Origin: Plectosphaerella cucumerina
Lineage: Eukaryota > Ascomycota > Sordariomycetes > Glomerellales > Plectosphaerellaceae
Assembly (NCBI GenBank): GCA_020746995.1
Contig: JAGPXD010000003.1
Location: forward strand, 3,844,001 to 3,908,000
Direction of reading: 5' to 3'
DNA: 64,000 nucleotides
Part shown: piece by piece, positions 1-11,560 of the stretch
Position numbering within the stretch: the first letter of the stretch is position 1
Layout of the letters: every line of letters begins with the position of its first letter
Notes under the pieces: model-generated
What the model saw: the letters and a program-made list of their open reading frames with translations, nothing else
The model's database searches: none
What the model was told of the DNA's origin: nothing
Program-made: the position numbers and the translations under genes

Positions 1-1366
1 GCGGCTGGGATGTCGAGATCTTCGCCGAGAATCCCGAGGCCAATCCGGACGCCCGCCCCGTCTTCGTCACCACAACAGAGAAGCAGCTCGTCGACGTGCC
101 CGAGAGCATGCACGCGACGCTTCCGCACAAGTTCTACGTGCGCGCGCGCACTACTTATGCGGCCGACCACTCGTGCAGCTTCCGTTTCGGCCTCGGCGTA
201 TCCGGCAAGGGCAAGCTACTTATCGACGGCAAGCAGTCGATCGACCTCTGGACCGACCAGCCGCCCAAGCTCGACGACACGCCGTGCTTTAACCGCCTGT
301 GCACCGAGCGCTTCTGCGAGGTGCCCGTCGAGGCCGGCAAGCCGCTGAACCTTGAGATTCTCATGGTCAACGAGGACGTCAGCGGCGGCGTAGGCACTGC
401 TCTGACGCTGTGTGGACGCCTGGGCGGTGTTGAGGCTGTGGATACTGAAAAGGCCACTGCCCACGCCGTCGAGGTCGCCCGCTCTGTTGATGTACCTATC
501 CTTATGACGGGCCTGTCGCTCGAGTACGAGTCTGAGGGCAGCGACCGCAAGCACCTGCGGCTTCCGCCGGGTATCGACGCCATGATCGAGCGGGTACTTG
601 AGACGAACCCAAACACTGTAAGTGCAACGAAACCTTGATGAAAGATTCAAGCTGACCTGCCCAGATCATCGTAACCCAGTCCGGTCTTCCCATCGAGATG
701 CCTTGGGAATCCCGCGCCGACACCCTCCTGCACGCCTGGTACGGCGGCCAGGAGGTGGGCCACGGCCTCGTTGACGTGCTCTTCGGCGCCGTCAACCCGT
801 CGGCCAAGCTGTCCCTTACCTTCCCCCGCTCTGTCAAGCACAACCCTGCCTACCTCTCCTTCGGCAAGGCCGATTACGAGCTCATGTACGGCGAGGGCGT
901 CTTCATCGGCCACCGGTGGTACGAGGCCGTCGAGCGCGATCCTCTCTTCTGGTTCGGCCATGGCCTATCGTACACTACCTTCCGGTACACCGACCTCGCC
1001 GTACCCGCGGCCTTTGAGCCTTTGCCCGATCACGTCATGGAAGTGTCAGTGCGCGTCGAGAACACGGGCGCCCTCGCAGGCGCCGAGGTCGTGCAGGCGT
1101 ACGTTCAGGATCCGGAGAGCTCGCTTCAGCGGCCTGCGCGCGAACTCAAGGCGTTTGCCAAGGTGTTCCTCCAGCCCGGGGAGGCCAAGACTGTGACACT
1201 GTCGCTGGACCGCACGGCGCTGTCGTTCTGGTCCGAGGAGCACGCGGCGTGGAAGGCCGAGGAGGGCACGTACCATGTCATCATCGCCCGGAGCTCGAGT
1301 CCGGATGGCGAGATTGTGAGGGGGTCGTTTGAGCTGGGGAGCACCTTTTTCTGGTCTGGCGCATAG
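1..1366 (+). CDS. GH3 beta-glucosidase, 3' part (PA14 and fibronectin III-like domains)
   Basis: Hydrolyses terminal beta-glucosides, in cellulose or glycoside breakdown. The 5' end lies outside the window. The visible protein begins in a PA14-type insert (about residues 1-130), then resumes the GH3 C-terminal domain with the run LEYESEGSDR, which holds the expected general-acid glutamate. It ends in a fibronectin III-like domain with the PARELKAFAKV signature. One intron spans 618-664 (donor GTAAGT, branch GCTGAC) and joins NPNT to IIVTQSGLP in frame. The PA14 insertion is typical of the BglI-like GH3 subgroup. Whether it is secreted cannot be judged without the N terminus. Family assignment is firm; substrate preference is inferred. 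Confidence 0.93.
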
Positions 1367-1631
1367 ACGGGGCTCAATTTTAGGATGGGAATGGAGTTTT
1401 CTTTCGTTAAGCGCGACGAATGTCATGTGCTGTTGTAGAACTGCGGCTGGCCTCGCTGGTGACACGATCGATGCGGTATAACACCAAATGTGTGGAAATA
1501 TGGTATCATGTGAGGTGTCTGTGTCGCCCTCTAGGTGGGTAGTTAAGGCAAGGAATCAAACAAATAGCACCTAACCCCATGCTTCCGGCGTACCTGACCT
1601 GAAACTCCGAGCAATGCAAATGGCCCTCCTT

Positions 1632-2762
1632 TCATGACTCCGGTCTCTGGCCATAGACGACATATCTGAACACGTCAGTCTTGATCCGCCCCTATAGTCT
1701 CATGTACTCACATTGGCCAGTAGGCGTGAATGGAAGTGTCCTTCAGCTCGCACCGCACCTTGGCCAGAAGGACGTCGAGCTCCTCGGGCGACCAGCCCAG
1801 GATTCGGGTGTAGATGGCCGAGCTCAACCCATGCAGAGCCGAGGTGATGTTCTCCAGGTTCCACATGCCTATCTGGTCAGCATTGAATCACCGCGAAAGG
1901 CAAGGCACTTACCCAGTTCCTTGAGCTTCCGATCGCGCGGCCACTTGTTTTGCGGCCATCGGAAGACCGTCTGGGTCACGTTGACGAACCCCTCGGCGAG
2001 CATCTGCTCCCTATACAGTGCCGCGCCATCAATGGGCCGCCCGAGCAGACGCATAGCTTCGACAAGCCGGGCGAGCCACTCTCGCGTTGCTGACCCTTCG
2101 ACCAGGGTCCCGTCGTCGCTCGTGATGGGCAGAATATCTGCAACCTCCAACCATCCCCCAGGGCCAAGATGATCGTAAGCCCGGCGGAAGAATCCCGGCC
2201 AGTCGGCCAGGGCTCCGGTCATCATGCGACTGTAAATCAGATCAAATGGCTCCCGAAAGGTCCACGGTTCCTCAACGTCGCCGACATGGAACGAAAGATT
2301 AGGAGGAACCCATGGGCTCTGGATGGGGCTGAGGTCGACGCCGACGACGGAGGCGGCGGGATGCTCATCAGCTAGATCGACGGCCCAGATTCCCGTACCG
2401 GTGCCGATGTCAAGGGCCCGGCGGAGGGGCCCGGCGGGGCAGAGGTGCAGCCGGTTGTCGAGGGTGAGGAGGAAGAGGTGGTGCTGGAGGTCGAGACGGT
2501 CCTGCTCAGCGGCGTCATTGGGGAGGACGTAGCGGCCGTCCTTGTAGGCGTGGTATGTGCGGCCGTTCTCATGGCGATACCGTAAAATGGAGCTGCGAAG
2601 GGACACCGTCGAGACAAGGTCGTCGTCTTCGTTGTTCAGGGCATCTAATGGTTCATCGGCGCCGAGGGCCGAGTCGACGTCGTCATCCGGGCCGGGGCCG
2701 TGTTCATTTCCGGGTCCGGGTCCGGGCGTATGATCGTCAGGCTGGTGGTTTGCGTTCAACAT
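1632..2762 (-). CDS. LaeA-like S-adenosylmethionine-dependent methyltransferase
   Basis: Three exons (2762-1913, 1868-1712, 1665-1632) give 346 residues. The first 60 residues are acidic, Gly/Pro-rich and probably disordered. A class I methyltransferase fold follows, with SAM motif I ALDIGTGTGIWAVDLAD, the acidic GVDLSP strand, and GDVEEPW. The C terminus is the LaeA-family IHAYWPIYVVYGQ block, which is restored only when the 46-bp last intron (donor GTGAGT) is removed. LaeA relatives are velvet-associated regulators or uncharacterised enzymes; this family is large and most members are not LaeA itself. The substrate is unknown. It is transcribed away from the clpP gene, with about 1 kb between the two starts. 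Confidence 0.88.
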
Positions 2763-3764
2763 CGGGGGGGGATGCCAGTTTGTGGGGCTCGATGTTTTAA
2801 CCAAAGTGCCAAAATGACGGTGAGATGTGAGAGAAGAGCGTGAGGGAAGCAAGCTGCAGCTCTGAACTCTGCGCGGCGGGCGAGGGTTGGGATGAGGATG
2901 GAGGGCAGCTGAGAGGGGGGCGCCAATCATGGGCTGCATATGTGACCAGCTCCCGGGGGGGCGGAACCGGGCCCCTGGTTGAGCCAGGGCCCGGGGCGCA
3001 GAGTCTGAGAACGGCCCGGACAGGGGCAGGAGGGGGCGACGATGCCAAGCCACATGCTGCTAGGACTGGTGGTGTGGTGGCGATGGGCAGAAGGGCTGAT
3101 GGATGGATGGATGCTGCTGGACGAATGGTTCTTTGTGATGGAGGATCAAATCCGGCGGAGGCGTTGACTGGCAAACTGGGTCCGAGATGGGGGTTTCCGC
3201 GGGTTTAGTTTGAGTCTTGGTCTTGAATCAGGAGGATCAAGATGGCCCTGGTTTAGTCTTATGTCTCAGTCAAGAGTTTTATAGTCGATAGCTTGGGATT
3301 TGAGGCTGAAAATCGACGTCGGGGGTTTATCAAAACCCGAAAAGCTTTACTCAAACTGGCAGGTTATGTTCAGGTCAGTAGGGCTGAGGAAGCTGACCAT
3401 TAGTTGAGAACTTGAAGGAGACGCAGAGATGGAATCCAGCTGCATTTTCCAGATGTCTTCCGAGCCATCACAGTTGCTATTTGTTTCGAAACCATTGAAG
3501 TGATTATTTAGATTAAGCGTACATGTCGACTAGAGTTCTTCCTAAGTATGCACATGGCGAGATGATGCGACTAGAAACTTGAACCGGCTCAGTCTTCCAG
3601 ACCGCCCACAGTGCTATTCCTACCGCCAAATGTCCTGCGCACAGTACAATAGGTCCCACCGAGAATCGGACTGGTGGAGCTCCACAGCTCCCGTCCAACC
3701 GCGCCGGCGCATCGTGACATTCTCCGACCGACGTCAACCACCAACACCGCACCACACACACATC
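2763..3764. promoter_or_regulatory. Divergent promoter region, methyltransferase and clpP
   Basis: This is the shared upstream space of two divergent genes. The part beside the methyltransferase is GC-rich with a short GATG tetranucleotide run near 3100; 3200-3520 is more AT-rich. I see no further gene in it. Confidence 0.5.
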
Positions 3765-4772
3765 ATGGCCTCCCGAAGACCTGTCCTGCGGGCTCTGGGG
3801 AAGCTCCCCCGCCAAGCACGCGCCTTCACACACTTCCCCGGCTTCTCCGGCGCGGGCGCCGCGAGCGCGCCCCCGTCAGCCTCGATCCCGATGCCCTACA
3901 TCACAGAAGTCTCGGTGCATACACGACCACGCGCCCGCCGGAGCGAGGATCACATTGGCTAACGCGCGGCAGTCTGGCGGCTGGAGGACATGTTCGTGAC
4001 CCCCCGCCGCCTTCCCTTCCCGACTGACGTCCCCTCGGAACCCGTGGCTGACGAGAACTCCAAGACGACATCTTCTCCAAGCTCCTCCAAGTGCGCCTCC
4101 TTGAGCCCCCTCCACTGCCTGTTGCACCCGCTGACCTGTCCCTCAACCAGGAGCGTATTGTTTGCCTCAATGGCCCTATCGACGACACAGTCTCCGCCTC
4201 CATTGTGGCACAGCTGCTCTGGCTCGAGTCCGACAGCCCCGAAAAGCCCATCACCATGTACATCAACTCGCCCGGCGGCTCCGTCTCCTCCGGTACGCTC
4301 CCTTTCTTCCGACCTCCCATCCATAACAAACTTCTAACTTAATCCCCCGACAGGCCTTGCCATATACGACACAATGACCTACATCAAATCCCCCGTCTCG
4401 ACCGTCTGCCTCGGTGCCGCCTCCTCCATGGGCGCCCTCCTCCTCACCGGAGGCGAGGCCGGCAAGCGCTATGCCCTTCCGCACAGCTCCGTCATGATCC
4501 ACCAGCCTCTCGGCGGCACCCAGGGCCAAGCCTCAGACATTCTTATCTACGCCACCCAGATTCAGAAGACTCGTGCGAAGATCAACAAAATCATGCATCA
4601 CCACCTTAACCTCTCCTTTGGACGCGAGCGCTTCACGCTGGAAGAGGTTAACGACATGATGGAGCGGGACAACTACTTGTCCGCTGAGGAGGCCAAGGAG
4701 ATTGGCGCCGTGGACGAGATTCTGACCAGGCGGACGGACAAGGAGCCGAGAGACAAGGATACGAAGCCGTAG
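3765..4772 (+). CDS. CLPP: Mitochondrial ATP-dependent Clp protease proteolytic subunit ClpP
   Basis: Serine peptidase (family S14) that forms the barrel of the ClpXP protease in the mitochondrial matrix. Five exons are needed: 3765-3914, 3973-3991, 4065-4090, 4151-4292 and 4354-4772, for 251 residues. The first 40 residues are Arg/Ala/Pro-rich without acids, as expected of a matrix presequence. The mature part begins near MPYITEV. The catalytic triad is intact: Ser137 in GAASSMGA, His162 in VMIHQPLGG and Asp218 in MMERDNYLS. Two internal exons are only 19 and 26 nt; together they encode the conserved GGWRTYDIFSKLLQ bridge, which supports them. The first donor (GTGCAT) is weak. ClpP is patchily distributed in fungi. 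Confidence 0.95.
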
Positions 4773-5820
4773 AGCGGGCATACAGGGGATGTCTAGGCTG
4801 TTTGTCCCGACTGGTGTTGGAAGCAGTGGGTTCAACCCGGAATATGGTTCGACACTGCTCCCCGGCATAGCGGGGTATGCTAGATGGTGTTTCTGCCTGT
4901 CATCCGCAAGCCCACCGCTTCAGACCCGCAGTCGGAAGCCTGCTGCCCGTGTAAAACTCAACGAATGAATAGACCATCCACATCATGTCGCTTTGGCAAG
5001 TGAAATGATTCGACCACCCTTCTGTATCCGCGCGGCTGTGGCAGACAGCATGACGCAGCACACCCTTCTCGTCAGCATGTCGCCCGGCGGGGTCACCAGT
5101 GCCCCAGCTGAGGGCATCAAGTGAAGCCGGAGTGGGTGCAAAGCCGCCGGGGACCACCTAGCCTAACCCCTGAGCAGCTCCAGCCTTCTGACGTGCGAAT
5201 GGGCTTAGGTATGTCCGTGCCGATCTTCTTGTAGTAGCATTAGCACATATTCTATTCGTTACTCGCAGCTTGATTCCCCCCATGCCTGCGTTGGGTACAG
5301 GTGAGCTTCCCTCCATGACTGCCTCGGCTGCGAAGCCAGATTATCCACAGATTTCCCAGCCTACTGCTATTGAGCCAATGGCCAGGAACTACCGCAATCA
5401 CCAAGCCATCTCGCTGTGGGATTTGGGCGCTCGTCATCAACTTGTTTGCTCAATTCTGCTGATCTTGGCCCATTCTTGAAGTGACCTTGGAGCCGAGATG
5501 AACTAGACGTTAAATTCAACCAAGAAGGAGCTCTTTAGACTTTGAATGTGGTCTTATTAGGTATCTCTCCGTCTTCTGGTCCCCATGCTGGTAGAATCGT
5601 GCCGTTGATCTGGACAAATCCCCCCTGAACAGAGGAACAACTCCACCACTTCGTCCCTGGTCAAGATGCCAGCCCCTTTCTTTCCGTAGAGTCTGGAACC
5701 GAGAATCCACTCCTCGAATTCTTATTCGGATCAGACGAAGGCCGCGAGGCCGGGCATGAAAAATGCCAGATCCCCCTTCTCCTTGACTTATACCTTACCT
5801 GGTGGGGCTGAATACGAATA
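4773..5820. other. Intergenic region, no gene seen
   Basis: About 1 kb between clpP and the CYP51 promoter. All open frames are short, lack conserved motifs and show no codon bias. I recognise no RNA gene or repeat. Confidence 0.5.
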
Positions 5821-5827
5821 CGATGGC

Positions 5828-6020
5828 CATCTGATTGGGCGATTGACTGCAATTGTGCATCTGATTGGCTGTGGGCTTGAGCGCCAGACTTCTACACTTC
5901 GCGACGTCCGCATCTCCTGAAGCCGAGCACCTCTACCTTTTGCAGCAGGGGTAAATCTACTGTGGAAGAATTCAATATGCAGAGTTATGTGATCTCTGGA
6001 GAGAGTCTGCCATATAAATA
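5828..6020 (+). promoter_or_regulatory. CYP51 promoter: paired inverted CCAAT boxes and TATA box
   Basis: The 11-mer CATCTGATTGG occurs at 5828-5838 and again at 5858-5868, exactly 30 bp apart. On the other strand each reads CCAATCAGATG and so contains a CCAAT box. A TATAAATA element lies at 6013-6020, 92 bp before the start codon. CCAAT boxes are bound by the Hap/CBC complex, which controls cyp51 expression in Aspergillus; that role here is inferred. Confidence 0.55.
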
Positions 6021-6111
6021 CTGTCAGGCATCTCACCCACCAGATTATCCTCCCGTTTGATGTCCAAAAGCAACCAACCCCTAAGTTCTGTTGCCACGAC
6101 AAAATACCGGC

Positions 6112-7828
6112 ATGGGTCTCTTCCAAACCTTCGCTCAGTCGAGTTTCGACGACTTTCGGTCCAGATCAACCTCTTCCCAGGCAATCTTGACCATCGTTTC
6201 CCTCTTGCTACTCTCGATCATCCACCATATTGCCATCCAGATACTCCTCCCTCGAGACACTTCCTTGCCACCAGTGGTGTTCTCCTGGTTTCCAATCATC
6301 GGAAGCACTGCCACGTACGGCCAGAACCCTCCAGAGTTCTTCAGAGTCAACCGTGAAAAGGTATGTTCAAACTGGCGTGCCACTTCTGTTTGAGACTGAC
6401 GACTCAGTACGGGGACATCTTCACCTTCCTCCTCCTCGGGCGCAGGATCACGGTGTACCTCGGTCCAAAGGGAAACGATTTCATCCTGAACGGAAAACTG
6501 CGCGACGTTAACGCCGAAAAGGTGTACGGAGTCTTGACGACGCCGGTTTTTGGGAGCGATGTTGTGTATGACTGCCCCAACGCCAAGCTCATGGAGCAGA
6601 AGAAGGTTCGTGCCCTGATCCAAATTGATGCCAGCAGCACTAACAATGTCCTGCGCAGTTCATGAAAGTCGCCCTGACCACCGAATCCTTCCGATCTTAC
6701 GTCCCGATCATAGCAGGCGAAGTCAACCAATTCCTCAAAAAGATACTTCACGGCAAGACAGGCGTGCTCGATGTGCCGTCCCGCATGGCTGAGCTGACGA
6801 TATACACGGCCTCGCACTCTCTCCAGGGACCCGAGGTCAGGAAGAAACTTGACTCGACCCTCGCCGTGCTCTACCACGAGCTAGACCTGGGACTGTCGCC
6901 TGCCAACTTCCTCTTCCACTGGGCGCCCCTGCCTTGGAACCGCGCCAGGGATCGTGCTCAGCGCGCCATTTCCAAGATCTTCACCGAGATCATCCAGGAG
7001 AGGCGTGCTAACGGGGTCTATGGCGTTGATCCTGTTAGCCACCTGATGCGGTCTACGTACAAGGACGGAACACCTGTTCCCGACCACGAGATTGCGCACA
7101 TGATGATTGCGCTGCTCATGGCTGGCCAGCACTCTTCGGCATCGACGAGCGCCTGGGTGCTGCTCCGGCTCGCGCAGAACCCCGCCGTCGTCCAGCACCT
7201 GTACGAGGAGCAGGTCCGCGAGCTCGGGAACGGGGATCCATCGGGCCAGCTCCCTGCCCTCCAGTACGAGCACCTAGCTAGGCTGCCGCTTCACCTCGGT
7301 GTCGTCAAGGAGACGCTGCGGTTGCACTCGCCCATCCACTCCATCATGCGCTCCGTCGAGCAGACGCTGCCGGTGCCAGGAACAAAGTACGTCCTTCCGC
7401 CAACGCATACCCTCATGGCTGCGCCGGGTATCTCGGCCACGGACGCGGCGTTCTTCCCCAACCCAACAGTCTGGGACCCGTGCCGCTGGCTACCTGGGTC
7501 GGCCAATGCGCCCACTATCTCTCGCGGCGTTACGGACGAGGCTGCCGACGAAAAGGTAGATTACGGGTATGGCCTCGTCAGTAAGGGGTCCGGGTCTCCA
7601 TATCTGCCCTTTGGCGCTGGGCGACACCGATGCATCGGCGAGCAGTTTGCCAACGTGCAGCTGCAGACGATTGTGGCGTCCGTCATCAGAGATTTCAAGC
7701 TGCGAAATGAGGAGGCGATGGGCAATAGGATCGTCGACACGGACTATGCCTCTCTGCTGTCCAAGCCGTTGAGTCCGGCTCGTGTCATTTGGGAGAGGAG
7801 GGAGGTCAGTGGAGGAGCATCGAGCTGA
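6112..7828 (+). CDS. CYP51: Sterol 14-alpha-demethylase, cytochrome P450 family 51
   Basis: Removes the 14-alpha methyl group of lanosterol/eburicol in ergosterol synthesis at the endoplasmic reticulum; it is the azole fungicide target. Three exons (6112-6360, 6408-6605, 6659-7828) encode 538 residues. An N-terminal membrane anchor spans about residues 24-46. Diagnostic features are the B-C loop TPVFGSDVVYDCPN with Tyr137 (equivalent to Candida Tyr132), the I-helix AGQHSSASTSAW, the ExxR motif Glu367-Arg370, and the heme loop FGAGRHRCIGE with ligand Cys474. The start is the ATG before GLFQTF; an upstream TTG in frame was not used. Filamentous ascomycetes often carry two or three CYP51 paralogues. 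The divergence of this copy from typical CYP51B suggests an A- or C-type paralogue, which is an inference. Confidence 0.96.
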
Positions 7829-8283
7829 GCTGAGAGCACCTGCAGCTTGCCTTGCTGCCCGTGCAGATGGCACGCTGATGTAATCAGATCCGATCTGCAG
7901 CAGCATGCCCCCCAATTCGCCAATCACACAGCTGCTATTTCAATGCGGGGGACACTGGACCCTCTCCGCCGGAAGCTGTCGGCCGACATCGCCCAAAATT
8001 TGGGAAATTCCAATTGAACCAAGCTCCGTCTGGTTTTGGCCGTGTCCCTGTGACTGTCCCTGTGACTTCGCCCTCTAACCTTGCTTGCCCCCATCATCCC
8101 CCGTCCTCCTCCGCGCCGCCCCTTCGTTGTCCTTGATTGAGTCATACAACAATCCGGCCAGCATCACGACCGACGGGGTTGATCAAGGCACTCCTCTTAT
8201 CGTTTGCCCGTGACTCCATCGTCACCTTCGACTCGACGCCGGTACCGCTGTCACCGTCACCCACCTCACACACAACCGTCACA
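7829..8283. promoter_or_regulatory. Promoter region of ILV3
   Basis: The region has pyrimidine-rich tracts close to the ILV3 start (8090-8283) and no supported gene. Confidence 0.4.
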
Positions 8284-10150
8284 ATGCTGTCCCGAGCTAT
8301 CGGTTTCCAGTCAGCGGCCCTCCGCGCCGTGAGCAGGGCGCGCCCTGCTGCTCCTAGCCATGTGTATGCCACCCTCAGCTGCCCAGCGCCATCTTGAGAC
8401 AATCCCGCTGACCTTCACCAGGCGCGCCCTCTCGTCGACCGCCGCTCGCCTCGCCGACAACCAGCTCAATAAGACGTCGTCCAACATCACCCAGCCCAAG
8501 GCGCAGGGCGCCTCCCAGGCCATGCTGTACGCCACGGGTCTGTCCGAGGATGACATGAACAAGGCGCAGGTCGGCATCTCGTCCGTGTGGTTCGAGGGTA
8601 ACCCCTGCAACATGCACCTGCTGGACCTGTCTGCCCATGTCCGCGAGTCCGTCGCCCGCGCCGGCCTCGTGCCCTATCGCTTCAACACCATCGGTGTCTC
8701 CGACGGTATCAGCATGGGCACAAAGGGCATGCGCTACTCCCTCCAGAGCCGCGAGATCATCGCCGACAGCATCGAGACCGTCATGAACGGCCAGTGGTAC
8801 GACGGCAACATCTCGCTCCCCGGCTGCGACAAGAACATGCCCGGTGTCGCCATCGCCATGGGCCGTGTCAACCGTCCCAGCATCATGGTCTACGGCGGCA
8901 CCATCCAGCCCGGCTGCAGCAAGAGCGGCGAGTCCATCGACATCGTCTCCGCCTTCCAGGCCTACGGCCAGTACATCACCGGCGAGATCACCGAGGAGCA
9001 GCGCTTCGACATCATCCGCAACGCCTGCCCCGGCCGCGGCGCCTGCGGCGGCATGTACACCGCCAACACCATGGCCACCGCCATCGAGACCCTCGGCCTC
9101 ACCCTGCCCGGCAGCAGCAGCAGCCCCGCCGACGACCCCAGGAAGGTCCAGGAGTGCGAGAATGTCGGCGCCGCCATGCGCAACCTCCTCAAAGAAGACA
9201 TCCGCCCCCGCGACATCCTCACCCGCCAGGCCTTTGAGAACGCCATGGTCGTCGTCAACATACTCGGCGGCAGCACAAACGCCGTCCTGCACCTGCTCGC
9301 CATTGCCGACTCGGTCGGCATCAAGCTCACCGTCGACGACTTCCAGGCCGTCTCGGACCGCACCCCCTTCCTCGCCGACCTCAAGCCTTCGGGCAAGTAC
9401 GTCATGGCCGACATGCAGGGCATCGGCGGCACCCCCTCGCTGCTCAAGTTCCTCCTCAAGGAGGGTCTCATCGACGGCTCCGGCATGACCGTCACCGGCA
9501 AGACCATGGCCCAGAACGTCAACGAGTCCCCCGACTTCCCCAAGGACCAGCAGATCATCCGCCCCTTTAGCAACCCCATCAAGCCCACCGGCCACATCCA
9601 GATCCTCCGCGGCCAGCTTGCCCCTGGCGGCTCCGTCGGCAAGATCACCGGCAAGGAGGGTCTGCGCTTCGAGGGCAAGGCCCGCGTCTACGACGCTGAG
9701 GATGACTTCATCGCCTCGCTTGAGGCCGGTGAGATCAAGAAGGGCGAGAAGACGGTCGTCATCATCCGCTACGAGGGCCCCAAGGGCGGCCCCGGCATGC
9801 CCGAGATGCTCAAGCCCTCGTCCGCCATCATGGGCGCCGGTCTCGGCAAGGACGTCGCCCTGCTGACCGACGGCCGCTTCTCCGGCGGCAGCCACGGCTT
9901 CCTCATCGGCCACATCGTGCCCGAGGCCCAGGAGGGCGGTCCCATCGGCCTCGTCCAGGACGGCGACAAGATCATCATCGATGCCGAGTCGCGCGTCATC
10001 GACACGGACATCTCTGATGAGGAGTTTGCCCGCCGTCGCGCTGCCTGGACGGCGCCTCCTCTGAAGTACGAGAGGGGCACCCTGAAGAAGTACGCCACCC
10101 TCGTCAGCCACGCCAGCCGCGGCTGCGTGACGGATGGCGGAAAGATCTAG
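8284..10150 (+). CDS. ILV3: Dihydroxy-acid dehydratase, mitochondrial
   Basis: Third common step of valine/isoleucine (and pantothenate) synthesis: dehydrates 2,3-dihydroxy acids to 2-oxo acids using an iron-sulfur cluster. Two exons (8284-8363, 8422-10150) give 602 residues. The first 40 residues are Arg/Ala/Ser-rich, consistent with a mitochondrial presequence. Cluster-ligand cysteines are present in GCDKNMPG and in GRGACGGMYTANTMA, and the C-terminal LLTDGRFSGGSHGFLIGH block is intact. The donor at 8364 (GTATGC) was chosen because it is the only nearby one that preserves frame. Codon use is strongly C-ending, as in highly expressed genes, which also creates a 605-codon antisense open frame judged to be a shadow. 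Confidence 0.97.
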
Positions 10151-10540
10151 TTCAGAAGCGTGCGTGTCTGAGAGAGCGAGTTTCGAAGTCATCGAAGAGA
10201 CGGAAGAGCAGGTTGTTGGCGGCCGCGTTTTCCCTTTGTGTCAATACCACTTGTATATGGAACGGGCGGGCTAGATCAAAATGGGAGTTTCTTGATATTC
10301 GTTTAAATCTTTCCGCACTTTCCTCATCTGCTGCATCTCCTTTTGGAAGGTGACAAATTCGCCGTGGCTGTAAAACTCTCTCCTCCGATTGAAACTGGCT
10401 CCGAGCAATGCAAACACCGGCTCCTTCCAAGAAGCAACCGCAAAACAGCCTGCCGGCGCCTGAAAAAACGACACGCTGGTCCGACCCACCCTATTGCCTT
10501 GCAGCTTTTTTGCAACTGCTTCAACATGCTTCGAGAATGC

Positions 10541-11560
10541 TCACTTCTTGCGCTTCGCCCAGGCATCCAGGAACGCCTGCTTATCCTTGAGCGTAAGGCC
10601 GACTCTTTTGTTCCTGCCGAGCCTAGCCAGTGCCTCGGCAATCTTATCAAGCACGCGCTGCTCCTCTGGCGTCACCCTCTGAATACCACCATTCTCGTCA
10701 TCCTCGTCGTCGCTGCCCATTCTCCGACGGGCGGCGCTGCCCTCTTCGACAACAGTCGAGTAAGCGGGCGCCGCGCCGTTGGTCGCCGCCTTGCTAGAGT
10801 TGAGGACGCTTTCGGCAACCCTGACGCGGATAGTCGTGGTCGGTCGCGACAGCAGGTCCCAGAGGAACTTCGACCAGCGACCAGGCACTGGTGTGGTGAC
10901 GTCGCCCGGGGTGTAGCGGATGCTGACGGGGAACAGCGGGGTGTCCGGGCTGGCCTCGAGAAGCGAAGGGGTGAAGGGCAGCACGGCCTTGCCGTTGGTG
11001 GAGCTGGCCTCGGGGAAGACGGCAAGGACGCGGCCGGGATACTCGCGGCGAAGGGTCTCGAGGTCGGTCAGACGGGCGCCCGGGGCGGGAGCCAGACGCA
11101 CGGGGGTCAGGGCGAGAACGATGGCGCCGAGCAGGGAGATGCGCTCGACCTGGCGCGTGGTCGGGTAGGAGCGGGTGAAGATGGGGTCGAAGATGGCGGC
11201 GAGGTAGACGGCGTCGATGGGCGAGGTCAGGGTGGCGGCGATGACGGAGCCCGGGTGCGGGAAGCGGTCGGCGGGCTGCTCGGCGAGGGTGCCGCGACGG
11301 ACGCCATCGAGCTGGAGGTCTACCCACCAGATGCCCGGGATGGCCATGAAGGACCATAGCAGGCCCTTGCGGACGAGGATGGGCAGCGGCAGGAACTGCA
11401 GGAAGAAGAAGTAGGTCGATGCGAAGGCAAGGAAGAAGGGGAGGCGGAGGAGGAAGAGGCCGAAGTGGGTGAATTTGGTGGTGAAGGAGACGGGCGTCGC
11501 GATGGGGATGAAGGGCGAGATGCCCGAGCCCTTGTCGCGGAACTGGCTGAACTTTTCCAT
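10541..11560 (-). CDS. LOA1: Lysophosphatidic acid acyltransferase-like protein (LOA1/VPS66 type)
   Basis: Single exon, 339 residues. The N terminus MEKFSQFRDKGSGI is typical of fungal LOA1 relatives, and a hydrophobic segment follows at about residues 31-75. The middle resembles a PlsC/LPLAT domain: the early catalytic box is divergent (TSPIDAVYLAAIFDP replaces a clean HX4D), while the later block VFPEASSTNGKAVLPF matches the substrate-binding EGTRSNG-type motif. In yeast Loa1 is a lipid-droplet/ER acyltransferase using lysophosphatidate and oleoyl-CoA. The C-terminal 60 residues are charged. The start is the first ATG; an in-frame GTG upstream is ignored. It is divergent from the kinesin gene. 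Confidence 0.82.
   Translation of the reverse strand: MEKFSQFRDKGSGISPFIPIATPVSFTTKFTHFGLFLLRLPFFLAFASTYFFFLQFLPLPILVRKGLLWSFMAIPGIWWVDLQLDGVRRGTLAEQPADRFPHPGSVIAATLTSPIDAVYLAAIFDPIFTRSYPTTRQVERISLLGAIVLALTPVRLAPAPGARLTDLETLRREYPGRVLAVFPEASSTNGKAVLPFTPSLLEASPDTPLFPVSIRYTPGDVTTPVPGRWSKFLWDLLSRPTTTIRVRVAESVLNSSKAATNGAAPAYSTVVEEGSAARRRMGSDDEDDENGGIQRVTPEEQRVLDKIAEALARLGRNKRVGLTLKDKQAFLDAWAKRKK

Noticed and set aside
5800..5820. A sterol regulatory element (SrbA type) upstream of CYP51
   Set aside because: The best match, GTGGGGCTGA, has one base too many between the TCA and CCAC half-motifs.
1632..7828. A secondary-metabolite cluster (LaeA-like methyltransferase plus P450)
   Set aside because: The P450 is CYP51, a primary sterol enzyme, and no polyketide, peptide or terpene synthase is nearby.
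8375..10192. A 605-codon open frame antisense to ILV3
   Set aside because: It is Gly/Ala/Asp/Val-rich, as expected when strongly C-ending codons are read on the other strand, and it has no family motif. ILV3 explains the sequence.
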